Origin: an uncultured Prevotellaceae bacterium
GTDB taxonomy: Bacteria; Bacteroidota; Bacteroidia; Bacteroidales; Bacteroidaceae
DNA: 64,000 nucleotides
Reading direction: 5' to 3'
Assembly: GCA_947174945.1 (NCBI GenBank)
Contig: CAMWKZ010000002.1
Span: 51,033-115,032, forward strand
Each line of letters starts with the position of its first letter. The first letter of the stretch is position 1. Of this stretch, positions 1-5,621 are shown in pieces. The notes under the pieces are model-generated. The model made no database searches and had not been told where the DNA came from. It saw only the letters and a program-made list of their open reading frames with translations. Position numbers and translations under genes: made by a program.

Positions 1-1
1 C

Positions 2-220
2 TACACATCTGTTGGCAACTGGTGGGACCGCAAAGGAGAAAACGAAATAGACATGATAGCACTCAATGAGTTCGACCACACTGGCATTGCAGCCGAGATA
101 AAGCGCAACTCACGAAAGCTCAGTCTCACTGAATTGGAGAGAAAGGTCTCAAATTTGCCGTCCACTAACTTTGGACATTATAATCTTACTTTGCAAACGC
201 TCTCTTTAGAAGATTTATAA
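2..220 (+). CDS. C-terminal end of a DUF234-type P-loop ATPase (partial)
   Basis: Frame 2 is open from the window edge to a TAA at 218-220, giving 72 residues. The stretch contains NWWDRKGENEIDMIA followed by AAEIKRN, which resembles the C-terminal nuclease-like domain (DUF234, with a D-x-E-x-K-like pattern) of archaeal-type ATPases common in Bacteroidales. The ATPase domain would lie upstream, outside the window, so function cannot be tested here. The gene reads towards the HipBST module, about 490 bp away. Family assignment rests only on the WWDRKGxxEID motif and is moderately sure. Confidence 0.6.
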   Translation, partial: YTSVGNWWDRKGENEIDMIALNEFDHTGIAAEIKRNSRKLSLTELERKVSNLPSTNFGHYNLTLQTLSLEDL

Positions 221-510
221 TAGATTCTGTTTGGGTGGAAGTAGAGACCGACAAAGCCGTTTGTAGGGCAGGTTGATGGGAAAGGACGTTTTCGGACGTT
301 ACTGTCTGTGAGTTCAAACTTCGCAAACTTGAATCCATACACAGAGGTAATGCAACTGGAGCGTTCGCGTGGGTGTATTATATCCAAGGCACAGTGTTGC
401 TGTACAAATTATGCAGCTGATGTGTCAATCAATATAATACTACTCAGCGTGGACTGATGAGAAAAGTCATCCTATTAATTCCCAAAATAGAACACAAACG
501 CACACACTAT
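221..510. other. Intergenic stretch without a recognised gene
   Basis: Between the ATPase tail and the first 114-bp repeat I see no convincing ORF on either strand. A 69-codon minus-strand frame at 178-387 has no recognisable motif and overlaps the ATPase tail. The stretch is AT-rich and ends directly at the direct repeat. Confidence 0.5.
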
Positions 511-624
511 TATACTTACAAAGTAACGAGGTGACGTTATAAATGAGAAAAAATTCTCATAAAAGCATTTTCACAATCACAAAAGGTTTTCTTAGGAAAG
601 AAATAATTGACTCTATACGTATCT
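511..624 (+). repeat. 114-bp direct repeat, left copy
   Basis: This segment recurs at 2429-2542 with four mismatches (positions 533, 534, 585 and 614 of this copy). It contains a perfect 7-bp inverted repeat with 4-nt loop (ATGAGAA at 543-549, TTCTCAT at 554-560). The two copies bracket the hipB-hipS-hipT module. An open frame runs from an ATG at 543 into hipB, but its first 56 codons are mostly repeat DNA and promoter, so it is not used as the start. Confidence 0.93.
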
Positions 625-627
625 TCG

Positions 628-682
628 AAGTACAAAATATCGTACCTTTGCTTGTTTGTTTCGGAAAATATTGTTATCTTTG
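628..682 (+). promoter_or_regulatory. hipB promoter region with candidate operator
   Basis: Two -7 elements of the Bacteroidota type are present: TACCTTTG at 643-650 and TATCTTTG at 675-682, the latter 28 nt before the hipB ATG. An imperfect inverted repeat AAGTAC-N8-GTACCT (628-647) overlaps the first -7 element. HipB proteins repress their own operon through palindromic operators, so this is a plausible autoregulatory site; the operator assignment is inference. Confidence 0.5.
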
Positions 683-710
683 CACCCGAAGTACGACAAA
701 TCATACTCTC

Positions 711-911
711 ATGGACATAGGAAACATCATCAAGGAACGGAGAGCACTGCTTGGAATCTCACAGCAAGACCTGGCAGACTACTCAGGTGTGGGCATCTCG
801 ACCATAAAGGATTTGGAGCGAGGCGTGGGTAACCCGTCGCTGCAGACGCTACAGAAGATTCTCAATGTGGTGGGTATGGAAATGGTGCTGCAAGTGAAAC
901 AAACGGTGTAG
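711..911 (+). CDS. hipB: HipB-like helix-turn-helix antitoxin/repressor
   Basis: The protein has 66 residues and is almost entirely an XRE-type HTH domain: IIKERRALLGISQQDLAD, then GVGISTIKDLERG and NPSLQTLQKI. It is expected to bind operator DNA as a dimer and, in HipBA/HipBST modules, to repress the operon and help neutralise the kinase. I chose ATG 711 because it lies just downstream of a good -7 element and starts at the usual HTH position; a longer frame from 543 would translate repeat and promoter DNA. It is followed after 11 nt by hipS. XRE domains are generic, so the HipB identity rests on the two following genes. Confidence 0.85.
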   Translation: MDIGNIIKERRALLGISQQDLADYSGVGISTIKDLERGVGNPSLQTLQKILNVVGMEMVLQVKQTV

Positions 912-922
912 GAGAATAAGAC

Positions 923-1249
923 ATGAGAAAGGTTGAGGTCTATTATGGTAACATCTATGCCGGTCGGCTTACGGAGTTGGCCAGAGGCAGCTATGAATTT
1001 GCCTACGATGAAACTTATCTCGCCGATAAGAGTCTGCCGCCCGTTTCCGTCAACCTACCTAAGACGCAGCAGGTGTATCATGCCGAGCAAATCTTTCCCA
1101 TTTTTACCAATATGTTACCAGAAGGTGCCAACCGCAGGGCCTTGTGCAGAGCCAGGAAAGTGGATGAACAAGACTTCTTCGGTATGCTGGAGATGATTTG
1201 CGGCATGGATGCCATCGGTAAGTTTGTTTTAAAGAAAGCTGAATCATGA
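923..1249 (+). CDS. hipS: HipS-like protein (HipA N-terminal subdomain-1)
   Basis: The 108 residues match the small N-terminal domain of HipA kinases (couple_hipA): VEVYYGNIYAGRLTEL near the start, then FAYDETYLAD, LPPVSVNLP and FPIFTNMLPEGANRR. In HipBST systems this domain is a separate protein, HipS, which acts as the antitoxin of the kinase HipT. Its stop overlaps the hipT start (ATGA at 1246-1249), showing translational coupling. A frameshifted full-length hipA is less likely because both halves have clean starts and stops and expected lengths. Confidence 0.85.
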   Translation: MRKVEVYYGNIYAGRLTELARGSYEFAYDETYLADKSLPPVSVNLPKTQQVYHAEQIFPIFTNMLPEGANRRALCRARKVDEQDFFGMLEMICGMDAIGKFVLKKAES

Positions 1250-2253
1250 AAACAATAGAAGTTTGCCCTTCAACCCTGCGACCAGGCTTCGATACTTATT
1301 CGCCACAGGCCATCAAAAAACTCTTCGATGGTCAGCAGGTCTCTCCATACATAGACATCGACTTTGAAAAGGAGAGCGACCAGCAACAGGCGATGGAGAA
1401 CATGAACAACATGTCTATCTCTGGCGCACAGGAGAAGTTCTCAGCCATTATCGACAATGGAAAGATTTGTCTGACGCATAACGGTGAACAGGCTACCTAT
1501 ATACTCAAACCGCCCCCCTTCAACCTGAGCCTGTCAACTCGCAAGCAGATTCCTGCTAACGAGCACTTGACCATGCAGATTGCCTCTCAGGTATATGGCA
1601 TATACACAGCCCAGAACGGACTCTGCTTTAGCAGCAGCGGACAGGCGGTATATCTCACCAAGCGATTTGATGTGGTGGACGGCACCAAGGAGTATGCTCA
1701 AGAGGACTTTGCTGCAATCCTGGGAATGACGGAAGAGGGTAGCGACAGTAATTTCAAATACAATGGCAACTATGCCCAGATTGCCGGTGCCATCCGTCAG
1801 TATGTACCGGCCTGGATGCCGCAGATGGAACAGTTTTTCAGACTGGTGGTGTTCAACTACCTCTTTGCCAACGAGGATGCTCACATGAAGAATTTCTCTC
1901 TCGTAAACAGAAACGGAGAGTATTTCCTGGCGCCTGCCTACGACCTAATCAATACCTGCATCCATATTCAAAGCGGCAGCGACCTGGGACTGAAGGACGG
2001 TCTTGCACCTGACATTGAGAAGAGCGATGTCTATGACAGGACGGGCCACCCCTGCCGTCTGGACTTCGAGCACTTTGCCGACAAGATAGGACTGCCTAAG
2101 AAGCGTACCGCTCAAGTACTGGATATGTTCATGCAAATACCGCAGGAAACTTACGCCCTCATTGAAAGCTCTTTTCTGAACGACAAGATGAAGCGTACCT
2201 ACAGACGAGTCATTGAGGAACGGCTAAAACGATTTATCCGTCCGTTAGAATAG
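1246..2253 (+). CDS. hipT: HipT-like serine/threonine kinase toxin (HipA C-terminal kinase domain)
   Basis: The 335 residues form a HipA-type kinase: glycine-rich loop MSISGAQEKF (S57 and S59), ATP-binding lysine in YILKPP (K88), ANEHL, hinge LTKRFD, catalytic loop NEDAHMKN (D211) and metal-binding AYDL (D233). HipA-family toxins phosphorylate aminoacyl-tRNA synthetases; characterised HipT of enteropathogenic E. coli acts on TrpS and carries an S-I-S motif in the loop. The same S-I-S pattern here supports HipT rather than classic HipA, whose N-terminal domain would be fused. The substrate cannot be read from sequence. Confidence 0.88.
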   Translation: MKTIEVCPSTLRPGFDTYSPQAIKKLFDGQQVSPYIDIDFEKESDQQQAMENMNNMSISGAQEKFSAIIDNGKICLTHNGEQATYILKPPPFNLSLSTRKQIPANEHLTMQIASQVYGIYTAQNGLCFSSSGQAVYLTKRFDVVDGTKEYAQEDFAAILGMTEEGSDSNFKYNGNYAQIAGAIRQYVPAWMPQMEQFFRLVVFNYLFANEDAHMKNFSLVNRNGEYFLAPAYDLINTCIHIQSGSDLGLKDGLAPDIEKSDVYDRTGHPCRLDFEHFADKIGLPKKRTAQVLDMFMQIPQETYALIESSFLNDKMKRTYRRVIEERLKRFIRPLE

Positions 2254-2428
2254 TACACCTAAAGGAAAGAACTATTATGCCGTAATTGGAAATTGAGCAA
2301 GGAATGCCAACAAATGGTGAGAGAGGCGTTTCCTAACTATTTTGTTAAATAACGTGAGATACTGTGTTAAAAAATTACACATAAGTGTTGTTCTAAATAA
2401 AACATCACCATATAACTATACCGTTTAA
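2254..2428. other. Intergenic DNA between hipT and the right repeat
   Basis: AT-rich and without a recognisable ORF, terminator or promoter. It ends at the second copy of the 114-bp repeat. Confidence 0.5.
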
Positions 2429-2542
2429 TATACTTACAAAGTAACGAGGTAGCGTTATAAATGAGAAAAAATTCTCATAAAAGCATTTTCACAATCACAA
2501 AAAGTTTTCTTAGGAAAGAAATAATTGACTCCATACGTATCT
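2429..2542 (+). repeat. 114-bp direct repeat, right copy
   Basis: Second copy of the repeat at 511-624, same orientation, offset 1918 bp, about 96% identical, again with the ATGAGAA/TTCTCAT hairpin. Homology stops at 2543, only 26 bp before the -33 box of the methyltransferase promoter. Recombination between the copies would delete the whole HipBST module and leave one repeat. Confidence 0.93.
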
Positions 2543-2568
2543 GCATCCGTTGTTTTTAACGCAAATAC

Positions 2569-2599
2569 TTTGCTGTTTCAAAATTATTCTCTATCTTTG
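2569..2599 (+). promoter_or_regulatory. Promoter of the restriction-modification operon
   Basis: A textbook Bacteroidota promoter: TTTG at 2569-2572, 19-bp spacer, TATCTTTG at 2592-2599. The inferred transcript start near 2606 leaves a 5' leader of about 290 nt before the methyltransferase ATG. Confidence 0.8.
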
Positions 2600-2605
2600 C
2601 AGTCA

Positions 2606-2896
2606 AGCATTGCCATTTATGACTTTAGCGAAAGCCGGCATTGCGACTTAGTGGGTAGAATATAGCGTTTGCTTTGTATTCTGAACGTTCCGAAAGTTTG
2701 GCCACTGAAAGAACAATAGTTTAAGATATAAGGCGGATGTCTGCTAATCGTGGACATCTGACTATCTGACTATTGTAGGTTAGGCCAAACACCTCGGAAC
2801 GTGGATAGCAGGAACTGTCCACGTTTCGTGTGTTATAAGTGTTTGGTCTTGTCTCGTTCTTTGAGTATTCTGCATACGCCCAAAGATTTTGTTGCT
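2606..2896 (+). promoter_or_regulatory. Long structured 5' leader of the methyltransferase mRNA
   Basis: The leader holds competing pairings. Stem A pairs 2686-2703 with 2783-2802 (ACGTTCCGA and GTTTGGCC with their complements) and encloses nested stems 2713-2720/2769-2776 and 2736-2741/2753-2758. Stem B reuses the 3' strand of stem A: 2795-2805 pairs with 2818-2828 (11 bp, one wobble), and 2783-2792 with 2839-2848. A and B cannot form together. A 10-codon ORF (2619-2651, MTLAKAGIAT) lies at the 5' end and could be a leader peptide. A switch controlling methyltransferase expression is inference; the pairings are seen. Confidence 0.55.
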
Positions 2897-4252
2897 ATGA
2901 GCAAAAAGAAAAAAGACAAAGGGTACGAATCTGATTCGTATCCAAATATCCTAAGTGATATCGTTGCAGAATCTCAGATTCCTCTCATATTTCATGACAG
3001 GGACAGCAAGCAGGGAGTTCATAAGGTTCTGTCCCTGTTTTCTGGATGCGGTGGTATGGATTTAGGATTTGAAGGTCATTTTATAGCCAGCAGGAAATCA
3101 TTTGGCAATAACTCCCAGCTTGTGCATCATGTAATAGATGATGACTGGGTATTTTTGAAGAAAACCAAATTTCAAACGGTTTTTGCCAATGATATTCTTC
3201 CAGCAGCTGAAATGGCATGGACGACTTATATGAGTCGCTTTGGGTATAGTGAGGGCATCTATCATTGTGCCAGTATCGTCGACTTAGTAAAAATGCACCA
3301 AGCTGGTGCAAAAGTATTTCCAGAAGATATAGATATTGTTACAGGCGGTTTTCCTTGTCAGGATTTTAGTGTGGCAGGCAAAAGACTTGGCTTTGATTCA
3401 TCAAAAGATGATATGGGAAAACATCGTTCCGCTGACAAACCATCAGAAGAAAGTAGGGGTAAGTTATATTTCTGGATGAAACAAGTTATTGACATTGCAC
3501 GTCCTAAGATTTTTGTTGCGGAAAACGTAAAAGGTCTGGTAAATCTGGGTAATGTAAAAAACATTATTCAGCAGGACTTTGCCAGCGCTGGTGGTGGCGG
3601 TTATATCGTACTAAGTCCTCAAGTGCTCCATGCAGGTAATTATGGTATACCTGAATCGCGAGAAAGAGTTATTTTTATAGGTATCAGACGTGATGCGCTA
3701 CAACCAGAGACCCTAAAAGTATTGGAATCAGATGTGATACCAAACAAATACAATCCATATCCCTATGCGACTCATGCTTGTACGGTAAAAAAAGATGGGC
3801 TACTTCCTCCCGTGACTACTTATGATGTTCTTAAAAATCTTCCAGAGCCCGAAGATTCTATAGACTTGTCACAACAAACATACTCGAAAGCAAAATATCT
3901 GCCTAATGGCAGCCAAGGACAAATAGAAATAAGACTTGACCGTATAGGCCCGACAATAAGGTCGGAGCATCATGGAAACATAGAGTTTAGAAGGCTCTCT
4001 GCTGAACATGGTGGCAAACATATAGAAGAACTGGCAAAAGGAATGAAAGAACGAAGGTTAACGCCACGTGAATGTGCACTCATCCAGACCTTTCCGCCTG
4101 ATTACCGTTTTGTGATGAAAAAGACAGGTTGTAGATACTTATTAAGTCCATCAAATGCTTATAAAATAATAGGCAATGCTGTCCCACCTGTATTAGCTTA
4201 CCGTCTTGCAATGCGTTTAGAAGAATTGTGGCCTTTATACTTTGGAGAATGA
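2897..4252 (+). CDS. DNA (cytosine-5-)-methyltransferase, type II modification enzyme
   Basis: All core C5-methyltransferase motifs are present in order in 451 residues: I (VLSLFSGCGGMDLGF, SAM site, about 44-58), II (FANDI), IV (GGFPCQDFSVAG, catalytic C154), VI (VAENV, 208-211), VIII (ESRERVIFIG), a target-recognition stretch, IX (RLTPRECALIQTFP) and X (GNAVPP). It methylates C5 of cytosine at an unknown site to protect the host from the partner nuclease. The frame is open back to 2801, but the upstream part is hairpin leader; ATG 2897 begins a typical MSKKKK start. The stop overlaps the next gene's start (ATGA). Confidence 0.95.
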   Translation: MSKKKKDKGYESDSYPNILSDIVAESQIPLIFHDRDSKQGVHKVLSLFSGCGGMDLGFEGHFIASRKSFGNNSQLVHHVIDDDWVFLKKTKFQTVFANDILPAAEMAWTTYMSRFGYSEGIYHCASIVDLVKMHQAGAKVFPEDIDIVTGGFPCQDFSVAGKRLGFDSSKDDMGKHRSADKPSEESRGKLYFWMKQVIDIARPKIFVAENVKGLVNLGNVKNIIQQDFASAGGGGYIVLSPQVLHAGNYGIPESRERVIFIGIRRDALQPETLKVLESDVIPNKYNPYPYATHACTVKKDGLLPPVTTYDVLKNLPEPEDSIDLSQQTYSKAKYLPNGSQGQIEIRLDRIGPTIRSEHHGNIEFRRLSAEHGGKHIEELAKGMKERRLTPRECALIQTFPPDYRFVMKKTGCRYLLSPSNAYKIIGNAVPPVLAYRLAMRLEELWPLYFGE

Positions 4253-5367
4253 AAAAGCGAGAAGAAAATATCATAGCAATTCACAATAGGAGCATAGACG
4301 AAGCCAACAAAGCCTTTGCTGAATTTATGCATATAGCAGAGGAATGCTTTAATGAAAAGTCGCATAAGAATCCTACGTTGTATAAGAATTGCTCACCATC
4401 AGAACTTGAAAAGATAGCAGAGAAAACCCTGAAAGACGTTTGTCCTGCAACACCTTTTAGAGAATCAGACATCACATTGGTGGCTGGACACACTTTCCCT
4501 GATATTATGACGAGTAAGATGTATGGTGTTGAGGTCAAGTCTACTAATAAGGATAAATGGACTTCTACGGGTAGTAGCATAGTTGAGTCAACAAGAAGCA
4601 AAGGTATGGAGAGAATATATATGTTGTTTGGCTGCTTAGGGAGTAATCCTCCAGCGTTTAGATGTAAGCCATACCAAGATTGTTTGAGTAATATTGCTGT
4701 AACCCATTCTCCACGTTATCTGATAGATATGACGCTAAAAGAAGAAGATAATATCTTCTCTAAAATGGCAACAAATTATGACACTTTCCGATTATTAGGC
4801 GAGGATGAAAAGATACAGAAAGTAAGACAATACTATATCCAAAGAGCAAAGAATGAACATAAGGTAAAAATGCCTTGGTGGATGGGAGAAGCCGAAACAA
4901 CAGATATCAGTTTATCCTTCTTTAATGATTTGACTACGGAAGAAAAGGAAAACTTAACCATCAGAACATACATTCTTTTTCCGTCTATCTTTTCTAAAAA
5001 CTCTTCATTAGGATATAAAGAGGTTGCTTTATGGCTGTGTAACCATTATTCATTGCTTTGTTACAATATGCGTGATTCTTTTTCAGCAGGCGGCAAGATG
5101 ACAATGTTAAATGGTAAAAAATTAGAGAAGCCATATCCGCAAGTAGTAAGGCGACTACTTGAGTATCGCAAGCAGATAGAATGCTTACTGAAGCACCCAG
5201 ATACGGATTTACTAAAAGACATAAAGGAATACTGGGACTTCCCTTATAAGCATCAAGAACTTTATGATACATGGAAATCTCTGATGGTAAGAGCTTTTAA
5301 AGGAAATCCAGAGTTGAAGGATATTCCTATAGGGACATTAATCGAAACTTGTGCACAGCCTTTCTGA
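4249..5367 (+). CDS. Type II restriction endonuclease, PD-(D/E)xK-like
   Basis: The 372-residue product starts at the ATG overlapping the methyltransferase stop (4249-4252). A nuclease core is visible: TFPDIMTSKMYGVEVKSTNK, with P84-D85 and E95-V-K97 spaced as in PD-(D/E)xK enzymes, followed by TGSSIVESTR and a hydrophobic strand ERIYMLFGCL. Position directly behind a C5 methyltransferase makes it the cognate endonuclease. I do not recognise the subfamily and cannot state the recognition site. The gene is visibly AT-richer than the housekeeping genes downstream, consistent with horizontal acquisition. Confidence 0.8.
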   Translation: MKKREENIIAIHNRSIDEANKAFAEFMHIAEECFNEKSHKNPTLYKNCSPSELEKIAEKTLKDVCPATPFRESDITLVAGHTFPDIMTSKMYGVEVKSTNKDKWTSTGSSIVESTRSKGMERIYMLFGCLGSNPPAFRCKPYQDCLSNIAVTHSPRYLIDMTLKEEDNIFSKMATNYDTFRLLGEDEKIQKVRQYYIQRAKNEHKVKMPWWMGEAETTDISLSFFNDLTTEEKENLTIRTYILFPSIFSKNSSLGYKEVALWLCNHYSLLCYNMRDSFSAGGKMTMLNGKKLEKPYPQVVRRLLEYRKQIECLLKHPDTDLLKDIKEYWDFPYKHQELYDTWKSLMVRAFKGNPELKDIPIGTLIETCAQPF

Positions 5368-5410
5368 ATTAGACCTAATATGCAAAAAGGTGGAATAAAT
5401 AACAAAATAT

Positions 5411-5430
5411 ACGCCTCCCAAAAGAGGTGT
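5411..5430 (+). terminator. Short hairpin after the endonuclease gene
   Basis: CGCCTC and GAGGTG (one wobble) enclose CCAAAA, 44 bp after the endonuclease stop. There is no clear U-tract, so terminator function is uncertain. Confidence 0.35.
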
Positions 5431-5441
5431 GTATCTATTAC

Positions 5442-5577
5442 TCAGCCTCCAGTATCTCCTTCGGGTTGCTTTAGTATCTGTTTCGAGGTGCTCCAGTATC
5501 TGTTTACTGGGGTAAACAGATACTGGAGCAGGTCAATGTAGATACTCGAGCAACCCGAAGGAGATACTGGAGGCTGA
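5442..5577. repeat. 136-bp nested inverted repeat (giant hairpin)
   Basis: Outer arms 5442-5470 and 5549-5577 are perfect 29-bp complements. Inner arms 5489-5506 and 5513-5530 are perfect 18-bp complements around a 6-nt loop; a middle block also pairs (5473-5481 with 5538-5546, last pair wobble). The core AGTATCT recurs three times along the left arm, so the hairpin is built of related sub-repeats. It lies between the convergent endonuclease and outer-membrane barrel genes. It could be a bidirectional terminator, a MITE-like remnant or the edge of the accessory block. Confidence 0.9.
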
Positions 5578-5621
5578 AACGATAGTTTATATCGCCTAAA
5601 TTGATGGAAAACTCTGGCTGA

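Noticed and set aside
178..387. 69-codon minus-strand ORF at the left edge
   Set aside because: It overlaps the ATPase tail, has no recognisable motif and no promoter; treated as chance.
543..710. N-terminal extension of hipB from ATG 543
   Set aside because: It would translate the direct repeat and run through two promoter -7 elements; the HTH domain starts properly at 711.
923..2253. hipS and hipT as a single hipA broken by a frameshift
   Set aside because: The ATGA overlap, clean termini of both proteins and the S-I-S loop fit the HipBST organisation.
2801..2896. Upstream start of the methyltransferase
   Set aside because: The 32 extra codons are encoded by one arm of the leader hairpins and do not look like protein; MSKKKK at 2897 is a normal start.
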